Source: a virus. From it: 37,561 bases of DNA. The translations under genes were made by a program, and so were the position numbers. The stretch lies in IMG/VR virus record IMGVR_UViG_3300030098_001864, positions 1 through 37,561 of that record; one strand, written 5' to 3'. Below the pieces are notes generated by a model. It did no database searches and had not been told where the DNA came from. It saw only the letters and a list, made by a program, of their open reading frames with translations. Positions 16,319 through 23,760 of this stretch are shown in pieces (the first letter of the stretch is position 1; every line of letters begins with the position of its first letter).

Positions 16319-16587
16319 TACATGCTCCTAGACGCGCTTGCGTTCTTACTTTTAATTATCTGCAATTCTGTTGATTGCAGTTGTTTGTCTGATGCCCCTG
16401 CTGCCTGGAGAACAGATAAATACGCTTCGCCGTCCAATGCCGCACCAATGCCCTGTGCGGACATAAGTATTTCGGAAGCGTTTATCTTGTTCATACATGC
16501 AAGCAGTCCAATGTCTACTTCGCCCTCAGATAAGCCTCTCACCTTTGGCTTGTAACCATACGTTCGGACGAACTTAGCGTATGGCAA
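16318..16587 (-). CDS. Tail assembly chaperone extension (T part), read by -1 frameshift
   Basis: This 89-codon frame begins only with a TTG and lacks its own ribosome binding site. It lies in the -1 frame relative to the 90-aa gene just upstream, which ends at a TGA directly after the slippery heptamer GGGAAAC. Slippage there would yield one protein of about 181 residues, as in the G/GT pairs of lambda and many siphophages. These proteins act as chaperones for tape measure folding during tail assembly. The position right after the tail tube gene supports this. The true product is probably the fusion, not a free protein. Confidence 0.7.
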   Translation of the reverse strand: MPYAKFVRTYGYKPKVRGLSEGEVDIGLLACMNKINASEILMSAQGIGAALDGEAYLSVLQAAGASDKQLQSTELQIIKSKNASASRSM

Positions 16588-16589
16588 GG

Positions 16590-16862
16590 TCAGTTTCCCA
16601 ATTGCTCCATTCGCATAATTGCTTTGGAAGCAACTGCAAACAACTCATATTTGGTCACCTGGTCCAAGCTGCTGCCCTCAGGTGTCCATGAGATTTCTCT
16701 CATGATTTCGTCTATCTGCGCGATGGTTGGATTCTCGCCTTCTTGAAGCCCGGCTTCCATAATCTTTCCAGACAACTCAAAGGCGTCCACATACACCGTG
16801 CATTTCTCTTTGACCTGAACCATAAAGGTATGGTCATCGTTCTCCGTGTTAATAATTGGCAT
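16590..16862 (-). CDS. Tail assembly chaperone (G part), 90 aa
   Basis: A 90-residue acidic protein with GGAGGTGG before its ATG at 16862. Its last sense codons overlap the -1 slippery site, and it stops at 16590. Size, placement between the tail tube and the tape measure, and the shift signal match the short G-type chaperone that is made in excess over the frameshifted form. No sequence similarity to lambda G is evident by eye, which is usual for this fast-evolving group. Confidence 0.7.
   Translation of the reverse strand: MPIINTENDDHTFMVQVKEKCTVYVDAFELSGKIMEAGLQEGENPTIAQIDEIMREISWTPEGSSLDQVTKYELFAVASKAIMRMEQLGN
16593..16599 (-). promoter_or_regulatory. -1 programmed frameshift slippery heptamer G GGA AAC
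   Basis: In the zero frame the codons read TTG GGA AAC TGA, so the heptamer GGGAAAC has the X-XXY-YYZ form and sits directly before the stop. After a -1 slip the tRNAs pair with GGG and AAA and reading continues CTG ACC TTG into the 89-codon frame. The stop immediately after the slip site and the tail-chaperone context both favour function. Efficiency and any downstream structure were not assessed. Confidence 0.8.
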
Positions 16863-16881
16863 TAGCCACCTCCTTCAAAGG

Positions 16882-17421
16882 TTATGAACTTGCGCGCATG
16901 AACAACTGTCCACCAGACGCTCTTACCGCTTTGATTGTTAGAACCAGTTTCTTGGGTGCGTTGCCCCATCCAGTTTCGGCCATTGATTCGACCCAACACT
17001 TGAGAAATTGGTACGAGTTTGTTTCCATGTTGCTGGTGAAAGTTGGGACAACTTTAACTTGCAAGTTTTCTACATGAGTAAAGTTTGCTGCTGCAAGTTG
17101 ATCTTGACCAATAGAGCCTGGTTTACCGTCCCCTGTACCACCTTCCCATACACACGTTTTTAGAGTGTCAAGTACAGCTGTGTCCCACTTAATCAAGGTT
17201 GCAGTGATTGTTGCAACTGTACCTTGATAAATCATTGCAGCAGGTTCCCTTCCGCTTTCAGTTGAGTAGTAAGGATCAAGGATGTTTGCAAAGTCCACTG
17301 CAATAAGATCGTCGTTGTCGGTAACTCCCAAAGTGCTAAAGCTAGACGCGGTGGTCGTGCCTTCAGCCTGCTGCTTAATCTGCAACGTAGTCGGACCTTG
17401 GATGTTAAATGATGTTGCCAT
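16882..17421 (-). CDS. Putative major tail tube protein
   Basis: The 179-residue protein starts MATSFNIQGPTTLQIKQQ and has the alternating hydrophobic pattern of a tail tube beta-sandwich (ATITATLIKWDTAVLD, NLQVKVVPTF, KKLVLTIKAVRAS). It lies between the gpG-like tail completion protein and the tail assembly chaperone pair, the canonical place for the tube subunit. AGGA precedes the ATG. It would polymerise into the tube through which DNA passes. No sheath gene follows, which supports a non-contractile tail. Confidence 0.7.
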   Translation of the reverse strand: MATSFNIQGPTTLQIKQQAEGTTTASSFSTLGVTDNDDLIAVDFANILDPYYSTESGREPAAMIYQGTVATITATLIKWDTAVLDTLKTCVWEGGTGDGKPGSIGQDQLAAANFTHVENLQVKVVPTFTSNMETNSYQFLKCWVESMAETGWGNAPKKLVLTIKAVRASGGQLFMRASS

Positions 17422-17428
17422 TGTGTTC

Positions 17429-17986
17429 CTACCTTATCTTGTTTGCTATTGCATCACCAATCGCACGTTTCAACTCCTGAACGTCCTCTGGTGGAAGGTT
17501 AAAAATCTTGCGTTGCGGAACGGTCACGCCATTCCACGCCATGAAGTAATCCTTGCCTTCCACCAGGCCCTCTTCAGCCGGGTCATTGCCCTTCTGATGA
17601 GTCCTCCTGGCTTTCAGTGTCAAGGGTATGAAGTTTGGCCCCTCGGTCTTGAAACCGTGCTGGTGGTAAACACCGTATCCAGCACCGTCCTTGAGTGACA
17701 TCGTAAACTTGTCTGAGCTTGAAACGACTTCCCCACGCAGTCCGGCCATCAAATGGCCGTTATCTTGCAAGGGATTGCCTCCAGACCTGTAGTGGCCTGA
17801 AACCTTGTTTGCCCACAGGTCGGGATATTGATGCGTCGAATCGCCTTTGTTCTTGATCCGGCGAACGGCCTGGCCCCGAAGAATGCCTTTCAGACCTTCG
17901 TGGTTGTTCAACGCACCAATAGCCTTCTTCTTGAGAATGCTCTTCAGCCTAGGAAGCTCGTCGGCTCTGATGCGAATGGTCGCCAT
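17429..17986 (-). CDS. Mu gpG-like tail completion / virion morphogenesis protein
   Basis: This 185-residue basic protein contains SGHYRSGGNPLQDNGHLMAGL, then YGVYHQHGFKTEGPNFIPL. The spaced DTGxL-like segment and the YGxxHQxG motif are typical of the phage virion morphogenesis family (Mu gpG, P2 gpS type), which completes heads or tails before joining. It starts in a TAATG overlap with the DUF1320 connector gene. Its place between connector and tail tube agrees. Confidence 0.75.
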   Translation of the reverse strand: MATIRIRADELPRLKSILKKKAIGALNNHEGLKGILRGQAVRRIKNKGDSTHQYPDLWANKVSGHYRSGGNPLQDNGHLMAGLRGEVVSSSDKFTMSLKDGAGYGVYHQHGFKTEGPNFIPLTLKARRTHQKGNDPAEEGLVEGKDYFMAWNGVTVPQRKIFNLPPEDVQELKRAIGDAIANKIR

Positions 17987-18483
17987 TAGTACGCTCTGTC
18001 CTGGCGAGTCGGAAAATACTCGGAATCCGAAACCATATTGATCCGTCCTCGAGTAGCGTTGTTTACGACTTTGACAGCAGCCTTGCCCGCCGAAGCTGCG
18101 GTTGAGAGGTTGAATACCCGCTCACCTTTGCCCAACGCCTCACAGGTCGCTGTAGCCTCGTCAATCATCGCCTGGACGTCCGGGGGAGCTGAAGTAGCCT
18201 TGCCCCGGAACAGGTGCTTTATCGTCAGAGTGGCACACAGTCCCTTCAGGGACCAATCATCTGCTGCGTAAATCGTGTCTAGGTTTTCAGACGTGTACCT
18301 TTCGCCTCGAAGTGCATAAGACTGGATTTCTCCAGAAGCCTTTTCGATAGCGTTCAACGCCACTCCATTACTCTCGCCAAGTGAAGGTATCGGAGTGCCA
18401 GAGTATGAACACAACTGACTGAGCATACGAGTATCAAACGATTCCTTGAGTTCAGCGACTGTCAGGTACTTGGTTTGTGCCAT
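17986..18483 (-). CDS. DUF1320 (Mu gp36-like) head-tail connector protein
   Basis: The 165-residue sequence begins KYLTVAELKESFDTRMLSQL and has two helical blocks with EIQSYALRGERYTSE and LKGLCATLTIKHLFRG. This matches the DUF1320 / gp36 pattern of adaptor proteins that bind under the portal. It is the first gene after the capsid gene and its hairpin, with TGGAGAAG before the ATG. It should form the connector ring between portal and tail. Confidence 0.75.
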   Translation of the reverse strand: MAQTKYLTVAELKESFDTRMLSQLCSYSGTPIPSLGESNGVALNAIEKASGEIQSYALRGERYTSENLDTIYAADDWSLKGLCATLTIKHLFRGKATSAPPDVQAMIDEATATCEALGKGERVFNLSTAASAGKAAVKVVNNATRGRINMVSDSEYFPTRQDRAY

Positions 18484-18505
18484 TTATTACTTCTCCAACC
18501 CAAAG

Positions 18506-18535
18506 CGGGTAGAGGCCATTTCTGACCCCTACCCG
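18506..18535 (-). terminator. Strong hairpin after the major capsid gene
   Basis: On the minus strand, CGGGTAGGGG pairs with CCTCTACCCG (10 bp with one G-T pair) around a 10-base loop. It fills the gap after the capsid stop codon, next to a smaller GGGC/GCCC hairpin. The following tract has only CTTT, so full termination is doubtful. A partial terminator or mRNA-stabilising hairpin that lifts capsid expression over downstream genes is plausible. Confidence 0.55.
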
Positions 18536-18579
18536 CCGTGAAGGGGTGGGCTAATGCCCGATTGTGGAGGTCAATCCAA

Positions 18580-19602
18580 TCAGTCAACAACGTCCTGGAG
18601 GAGATATCCAGAAAGCGGAGCCGTCAGGGCGATTGCCGAATCATCGACAACTCGACCACGGGTTCGACGGTTCCAAGTGTCATCCATCGTCTCAACCGTC
18701 ATGTCTTCGTAAGCGAAGCAAGTAACGGTGGAGAAATCGGGGACGCCTTCCGTACCCATCAGGCCGCCTGGGCGGCTAACGAAGACGATATCGTCCTCAA
18801 AGATGGCACTCCGGGCCTTGGTTGCGCCTTTTCGGTTGGTAACGCGGGTGGTCGTGTCAACCACGATACCGCCAACACCGAAGAAGTTGTCAAGCAAAGC
18901 GTAATCATTGAACTCGCCAGCACCGCGAACAAAGTTGGCCGCGAATGGGGAGCCGTTGAAATACTCACGGTATTCAGCAGACTGCGTGATCTGATGAGCC
19001 GTGTTGGTACTCATGATTGCAATGATGTCACGCGGGCTAACAGCTTCGCCGGTGTTTTCCATGATCTTTTCGACCACGCCGTTAAAGCCCTTCTGGATGT
19101 AGTTGTTAGAACCAGTTGCAACATCCATCTTGCCGCCACCAATATTTGCAGCCGTGTCGGTAGTTCCGGTAGGCCAGTTGCTGGTTGTGGTAAGAAGGGT
19201 GGCTGCACGGTACGAACGAAGACGCATAGCCTTGGAGGCTGCGATTCGTGCGTGTGCTGCAACAACGTCCCAGTCGGCGTTACCGACAGCACGGTGTCCA
19301 AGTGTAAACGTCGGGCTAAACCGTTCAGTCGTGTACGAGGTGAACTCGTGATCGACCTGGTTGCCTTCAGGAGCATCGTTGCCATCACGCCAAACGTAAT
19401 CGTTGGTGCTGACGATACGGCTTGCTTCTTCCTCGTCAATCTTGAGGTAGTAGCCAGTTGACTTAGAAACCGGAGTCAGCTTGCAATACTGAGTGACCGG
19501 GAACGAATTAGGTGCGCGGGTGAATTCAACTTGAATCTGCCCCGTCGCCTCTGAGAATGTGGGGACGAATGTGTTTCCGCCACCGGGTGCGACTTCTGCC
19601 AT
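18580..19602 (-). CDS. Major capsid protein
   Basis: This 340-residue protein sits between the decoration protein and the connector genes and has the strongest ribosome binding site of the head module (GAGGAAT before the ATG). The N-terminal arm carries EVAPGGGNTFVP (3-14), also found in the protease/scaffold protein. The body includes RSYRAATLLTTTSNWP and ISPRDIIAIMS-like blocks and ends in strands FVSRPGGLMG and TVTCFAYEDMT. This arrangement suits an HK97-fold major capsid protein. I did not match it to a named subfamily. It is followed by a strong hairpin. Confidence 0.85.
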   Translation of the reverse strand: MAEVAPGGGNTFVPTFSEATGQIQVEFTRAPNSFPVTQYCKLTPVSKSTGYYLKIDEEEASRIVSTNDYVWRDGNDAPEGNQVDHEFTSYTTERFSPTFTLGHRAVGNADWDVVAAHARIAASKAMRLRSYRAATLLTTTSNWPTGTTDTAANIGGGKMDVATGSNNYIQKGFNGVVEKIMENTGEAVSPRDIIAIMSTNTAHQITQSAEYREYFNGSPFAANFVRGAGEFNDYALLDNFFGVGGIVVDTTTRVTNRKGATKARSAIFEDDIVFVSRPGGLMGTEGVPDFSTVTCFAYEDMTVETMDDTWNRRTRGRVVDDSAIALTAPLSGYLLQDVVD

Positions 19603-19635
19603 TGTTTTATTCCTCTATAAAGTGAAAGGGTCAGA

Positions 19636-20040
19636 TTATGAAAGTGCCGGACGCCATTGGCTAGGCTGCCAGAGCATTCGGAAAATAGTTCCTGATGCTG
19701 CGGACTCAAGACAAATGCCAGCGATTTCTTGAACCGTAGTTCCAGATTCGGTAGCAGCCGTCGCCTTGCCGTCTGCGTCTGATGTGCATTGCTTGCCACG
19801 GGTAATAGAGCCACCAGCTTCGACAAGTACAACTGCACCCGTTTGAAGAGAGATTTGATCTCCGTCTTCAGCGTGGTTTGCTGAGTCATGTGATTTCGTG
19901 TCACCAGAAGCGACACCAATGGCTCTCTCGTTGTCATCGGCTTCGAGGCCAGTGTTATCAGCAGCGGTGCTGCACTTTACAAATCGGTATGGCCGGATAG
20001 TTCCTCCGGCGGCAAGATTAGGTGTTGATGCGAAAGGCAT
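19636..20040 (-). CDS. DUF2190-like head decoration (cement) protein
   Basis: From the ATG at 20040 (TTG six bases earlier is less likely given the AGGAG spacing) this is 134 residues. It has the pattern RPYRFVKCSTAADNTG, then AIGVASGD, then SLQTGAVVLVEAGGSITRG, a small beta-barrel typical of DUF2190 capsid proteins. These trimerise on the capsid surface and stabilise it. It lies directly upstream of the capsid gene, as usual for this family. Confidence 0.75.
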   Translation of the reverse strand: MPFASTPNLAAGGTIRPYRFVKCSTAADNTGLEADDNERAIGVASGDTKSHDSANHAEDGDQISLQTGAVVLVEAGGSITRGKQCTSDADGKATAATESGTTVQEIAGICLESAASGTIFRMLWQPSQWRPALS

Positions 20041-20065
20041 ATTCAATGTCTCCTACGTCGGGCTA

Positions 20066-21415
20066 TCAGCCGGACTTCAATTCTTGTTCAAAGACCTGCT
20101 GGAACTGATCCGCGTTCAGGTTCTCTTTTGTCATACGAGCAACAGCACGGTCGGATGCCGACTTGCGATCTGCTGCGGAATACTCAGTCTTTCCGTTGAC
20201 TCGAGCATCTGTCATATTCAAACGCTTGCCAATCGGGTTCTTCTTGAGAGTTGCACGCCAGAACTTGAGCTTGGCTTCAACGTCCTTGGTGGCGAGCAGT
20301 TCGTTCATCATGTGGTCACGATGCCCTCGGACCCGGTAGCCAGCAGCCTGCAAAGCGTCCAGTTCCTTGGAGAACTTGGCCTTGCGGAGCTTCAGGCCCA
20401 GGCCACGCGCTACCTTGCGGTATGCGTTTCGCTGACTCTTGAGCTTCTTGAAACGAGCAACGACTTCTTTGCCGTTCTTGGTGCGACGAATGCGTGAGAA
20501 CATTTCTTTGTCCTCTTCCTCTTCGTCTTCGTCGTAATGCGTTTCTTCGGCTTCCATTTCTTCATAATGGGCTTTGCCGGACTTCATTTCTTCGTCCTCT
20601 TCCATGCCCATCATCATTTCATCGTCTTCGTCATCGCCGTTGAGCTGCATTTTGAGCTGCTCCAGGTCTTCACGAAGGGTGTCATTCTCAGCACGAAGCT
20701 TGGCGATGAGATCCTTGTCATCGCCGTCATGCTCGATCGTCAGGCGACCGTCATTTTCTTCAGCCATTTCATGTTCCTTCTTATCACTGCCCGCCATACC
20801 GGGTACAAAAGTGTTAGACCCGCCTGGAGCAACCTCAGAGAAGGTAACAGGACGGGTATACGTTGATTTCTCGCCAGTTTTGGCGAACCGTGTGTCTCGT
20901 AGGGGACGGGCTGGTGTTTCCCGGCCAAGCAAAGCGACCTCACTCATGTGGCCGTCTTTCCAAATCTCGGCAGAGCGACGCGGGAAACGGTTGGAGGAAA
21001 TGTACTCCTCGAAGTCAGACTTCGACATTACAACATCCCCAACGATACCAGGCCCGCTGTAATTCTCCCCATCGCCCGTATTGATGTAAATATCCTTGCG
21101 GCCAATGTTAACGATATCGCCAAGAGCTTCAGGGGGGCAATCTTTGCCTTCCTCCTGGTGAAGCATAACCAGCTTCGGGTTGCTTCCCGCGCTCATGTGG
21201 GCTTTGGTGCGAGAAATGATCTTCTCGATAGCCTCATCGTCCAAATCTTCCATGCCCGAATCATCTGCATCGAAGCCAGGGATATGGCCTACAAATAATT
21301 CAAGGTCGTGGATCGTGACCTTATCCCCGTTTTCTGATACCTGATGAGACGGCATATTTGTAACCTGCTCGGTCGCCATATCCGTGTTCATACTAAATCT
21401 TTCGGTTATTGTCAT
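20066..21415 (-). CDS. Prohead protease-scaffold fusion protein
   Basis: The 449-residue protein has two parts. Residues 35-190 look like a capsid maturation protease, with SGMEDLDDEAIEKIIS, then RSAEI (147-151) and ALLGRETPA (161-169), a block seen in head proteases or scaffolds with a protease domain. Residues 235-310 are acidic coiled coil (KLRAENDTLREDLEQLKMQL followed by Asp/Glu runs), and the C-terminal part is basic helix; this is scaffold composition. The two are separated by EVAPGGSNTFVPGMAG (194-209), near-identical to the capsid N-terminus. A separate scaffold may also be started internally at the Met after this motif (MAEENDG). Catalytic residues could not be assigned. Confidence 0.7.
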   Translation of the reverse strand: MTITERFSMNTDMATEQVTNMPSHQVSENGDKVTIHDLELFVGHIPGFDADDSGMEDLDDEAIEKIISRTKAHMSAGSNPKLVMLHQEEGKDCPPEALGDIVNIGRKDIYINTGDGENYSGPGIVGDVVMSKSDFEEYISSNRFPRRSAEIWKDGHMSEVALLGRETPARPLRDTRFAKTGEKSTYTRPVTFSEVAPGGSNTFVPGMAGSDKKEHEMAEENDGRLTIEHDGDDKDLIAKLRAENDTLREDLEQLKMQLNGDDEDDEMMMGMEEDEEMKSGKAHYEEMEAEETHYDEDEEEEDKEMFSRIRRTKNGKEVVARFKKLKSQRNAYRKVARGLGLKLRKAKFSKELDALQAAGYRVRGHRDHMMNELLATKDVEAKLKFWRATLKKNPIGKRLNMTDARVNGKTEYSAADRKSASDRAVARMTKENLNADQFQQVFEQELKSG

Positions 21416-21433
21416 CGAGATTATGTGAGTTTC

Positions 21434-21637
21434 TTACGAAATACCTACCGTTGTCGTGCCGTGTCGGTTGTTTCTGGTCCTCGTAATGAACTTTTGCAGT
21501 TGTTCTTCGTCAACTCTCCATTGCAATCCAACCTTGTAACCCTTCAATTCTCCACGCTTGAGGAGCCTGTAAACCGTTTCATCGCACACTCTCAATCGCG
21601 ATGAAACCTCTTGAGCCGTGAGTTGTCTGCCAACCAT
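21434..21637 (-). CDS. Small excisionase-like helix-turn-helix protein in the head operon
   Basis: A 67-residue protein with QLTAQEVSSRLRVCDETVYRLLKRGEL and a basic wing (GYKVGLQWRVDEEQL), a clear HTH_17/excisionase-type DNA-binding domain. AGGGTGG precedes its ATG, three bases after the MuF stop codon. A DNA-binding regulator between the MuF gene and the protease/scaffold gene is an unusual place. It could regulate late genes or bind DNA in packaging. No integrase is nearby. Confidence 0.8.
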   Translation of the reverse strand: MVGRQLTAQEVSSRLRVCDETVYRLLKRGELKGYKVGLQWRVDEEQLQKFITRTRNNRHGTTTVGIS

Positions 21638-21639
21638 GC

Positions 21640-23469
21640 TTATGCCACCCTGCTTGTGAACCCTGGGTCTGGATATTCGCCGCGATCTATGTAGCCCTGG
21701 CGATTGCCGTTGTATCGCTCAAGAGCCTTCCAGTCGATTTCCCCGTCATCACCGACCAGGCCAAGGTTTTCCGCCTCCGTCCAAGATACGACACGGACGG
21801 TCCCTCTGCAATTGAAGCCGTTAGGTGGGGCAATCTGCATACGGTCGAAATACTCCACCGTATTGATGTATCCGTCCATTGCCGCGTGGTGATCTCGAGA
21901 GCGAGGGTCTTGGATTTCGACAATCATTGCCAGGGGTGCAACGTCTTTGACCTCTTGCGACCGCATAGAAGACATATGGCCTTCGTTGTATGCGGTTTGC
22001 AGGTTGGTGCGATAAACGGTTTCAAGTCGTGCAGCAGTAAGGTCTTGCGCGCCCTCAAGCCATGCCCGGTCAATAAACTCCGGCAAGGTCATGCGTTCGT
22101 CTGGCATCACGCCCCGCAACGCCTGGCCGATCAGGTCTTTCAGGGCAATCGTTGTAGGCATGTCAACGTCAGAAACCCAGAACGCCTGTCCTAGTGCCTT
22201 GGATATCGCATTTGACTGGGCATCGAGCTTGGCGACCACGCCCATGCGTTCAGCCATCGCAATCTCGGCGGCTTGCTGCCTTGCAATCTCAGCAATGTGC
22301 GGGACGTTGTGTGCCAGCATCGGAACGCGATCTTCAAACAGGTCAATCGCCTCCTGGAATGGCTCTGGAGCAAACTCCTCAAATCCAACCTCCATCGGCC
22401 AATCTTCCTTGGCGTAGGTCGCTTTGGAGTTCTTTGATTTAGCCTCGCCAAAGATTTCCGGCCAATCTTGTTTCACTTGGTCAGGGAGATCGCCTTTTTT
22501 ATCAACACTCCGAAGGTAGGTGATTTGATTTGATGTGAGACTGTCTGGTTTATCAATCGGGGGGGTTAGAGCAACAAACCCAGCGTCGTTGAAAAACTCC
22601 ATATCTTTCATGCTGGCCCCGTTGACCCTGACAACTTCTCCGTCTGGAGATTCCGCAAGGTAAGAATAAGGCACCATATTTCCAGTCTTGTTATACAGCA
22701 AGTTAGCCTTGCCCAAGAGACTCATTCCTCTCGCGCCCTCGGTATTTTCAACTCCAACTACTCGTGTCAGTCTTTGTTCGTCATCAAGTTTCGCCATGCG
22801 CTTTGTGTGTTCTTTCATCTCCAAAGCTGCAAGAATTTCACTTTGTTTGACTTGATCTCCGTATACCTCAGAAGGGTGTGCAATTGAACCGTCTGGCAAA
22901 GTAATGAAACGGCGAATCTTGGCTCCAGTGATATCAGACGTAAGGAACAACTCAGGAAGATGCGGGTAGCCGTATATGGGATCTCCGTCGTGATTTACGC
23001 CTTTGATCTCATCCTTCTTAATCCCGTTCATCAAATAAACATCGCTGATACTTTGCAGCACCTCTTCTTTTTGTTTCTTTGTCAGCTTGCTTCCGGCTTC
23101 GTATCGAACCCGTTTCTTGGGCTTGTCAGTGTCTCTTGCCTGGCCACTGCCCTCTCCCGCGCAAGTGTTCCCTGGCTGGAAGCCTGGGGCATCGTCATCG
23201 CCTGCACCGCAACCAGATTTAGCGTAGGTCGCCTTGTCGGAGAAGAAATCAGCACCAGCTATTTCAGCGTCCTCAATGACCTGAGACAAGCCCAACAGGT
23301 AAGAAAGCAGAATAGCACGAGCCGTGACAAGCTCGAAGTCATGCCAGGCTCGGCCATCTGCCCTTCCTTCAATAGTCGATGCGACCGCTTCAATGTATGG
23401 AACGACGCTTTCCTCGAAAGCAGCCGCCATAAGGTCATCAAACTCTTTGTCTGTATGAACCTTTGCCAA
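21640..23469 (-). CDS. MuF (Mu gp30-like) head morphogenesis protein with an inserted domain
   Basis: The C-terminal region (about 440-590) carries the MuF domain: TVYRTNLQTAYNEGHM, then DPRSRDHHAAMDG and APPNGFNCRGTVRVVSW. MuF proteins are minor head proteins that can be injected with the DNA. Residues 1-84 look like the normal N-terminus. Between them, from SGCGAG (85-90) and GFQPGNTC (96-103) to about 348, lies an extra segment. It is bounded by KATYAK at 79-84 and again at 349-354, encoded by near-identical 18-base repeats. AAGGA precedes the ATG. At 609 residues it is far longer than simple MuF proteins. The inserted part may be an effector or enzyme domain; its fold is unknown to me. 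Confidence 0.8.
   Translation of the reverse strand: MAKVHTDKEFDDLMAAAFEESVVPYIEAVASTIEGRADGRAWHDFELVTARAILLSYLLGLSQVIEDAEIAGADFFSDKATYAKSGCGAGDDDAPGFQPGNTCAGEGSGQARDTDKPKKRVRYEAGSKLTKKQKEEVLQSISDVYLMNGIKKDEIKGVNHDGDPIYGYPHLPELFLTSDITGAKIRRFITLPDGSIAHPSEVYGDQVKQSEILAALEMKEHTKRMAKLDDEQRLTRVVGVENTEGARGMSLLGKANLLYNKTGNMVPYSYLAESPDGEVVRVNGASMKDMEFFNDAGFVALTPPIDKPDSLTSNQITYLRSVDKKGDLPDQVKQDWPEIFGEAKSKNSKATYAKEDWPMEVGFEEFAPEPFQEAIDLFEDRVPMLAHNVPHIAEIARQQAAEIAMAERMGVVAKLDAQSNAISKALGQAFWVSDVDMPTTIALKDLIGQALRGVMPDERMTLPEFIDRAWLEGAQDLTAARLETVYRTNLQTAYNEGHMSSMRSQEVKDVAPLAMIVEIQDPRSRDHHAAMDGYINTVEYFDRMQIAPPNGFNCRGTVRVVSWTEAENLGLVGDDGEIDWKALERYNGNRQGYIDRGEYPDPGFTSRVA
22408..22425 (-). repeat. Direct repeat flanking the MuF insertion, copy 2
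   Basis: This 18-base stretch (encoding K-A-T-Y-A-K at residues 349-354) matches 23218..23235 except at synonymous wobble positions. The spacing of 810 bases is a multiple of three, so the frame is kept across the inserted segment. Confidence 0.8.
23218..23235 (-). repeat. Direct repeat flanking the MuF insertion, copy 1
   Basis: The partner of 22408..22425, encoding K-A-T-Y-A-K at residues 79-84. Immediately after it comes the cysteine motif shared with the 735-aa protein, which marks the beginning of the inserted segment. Confidence 0.8.
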
Positions 23470-23472
23470 TCG

Positions 23473-23757
23473 CTAATCCTTGCGCTTGTCTTGATCGTCC
23501 AGCTTGCCCAGGCGTTCCCAGTCCGGGTTCATGTCGTTCAGAATCCGTATCATCGTCTCGAGGCGGATAATCGAGTTATCCAATGCCCTGGTGCGGTCGA
23601 TCAGCTTCGTGATCATATTCCACTGGGCATCCATCTTGTGCATCAGCGTATTCATCATCCACCGTCCCAACAGGTAGATGCCGCCCATCAGGGCAATCGC
23701 TATGAATACAGGGAAGCCAAGAGTCTCGATAACCTTGATGACATCAGAACCTTGCAT
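23473..23757 (-). CDS. Small membrane protein with coiled coil, possible holin
   Basis: The 94-residue protein has one hydrophobic helix near the N-terminus (GFPVFIAIALMGGIYLLG, about 14-31) followed by a charged helix (RALDNSIIRLETMIRIL). The layout resembles BhlA/UviB-type or XhlA-type small phage proteins linked to lysis. It sits in the head operon between the 735-aa protein and MuF, so a head or injection role is also possible. No strong ribosome binding site precedes the ATG at 23757. The function is a guess from topology. Confidence 0.5.
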   Translation of the reverse strand: MQGSDVIKVIETLGFPVFIAIALMGGIYLLGRWMMNTLMHKMDAQWNMITKLIDRTRALDNSIIRLETMIRILNDMNPDWERLGKLDDQDKRKD

Positions 23758-23760
23758 TAA

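Noticed and set aside
16318-16587. An independent protein starting at TTG 16587
   Set aside because: There is no ribosome binding site, and a perfect -1 slippery heptamer directly precedes the upstream stop in the right phase, so a frameshift product explains the frame better.
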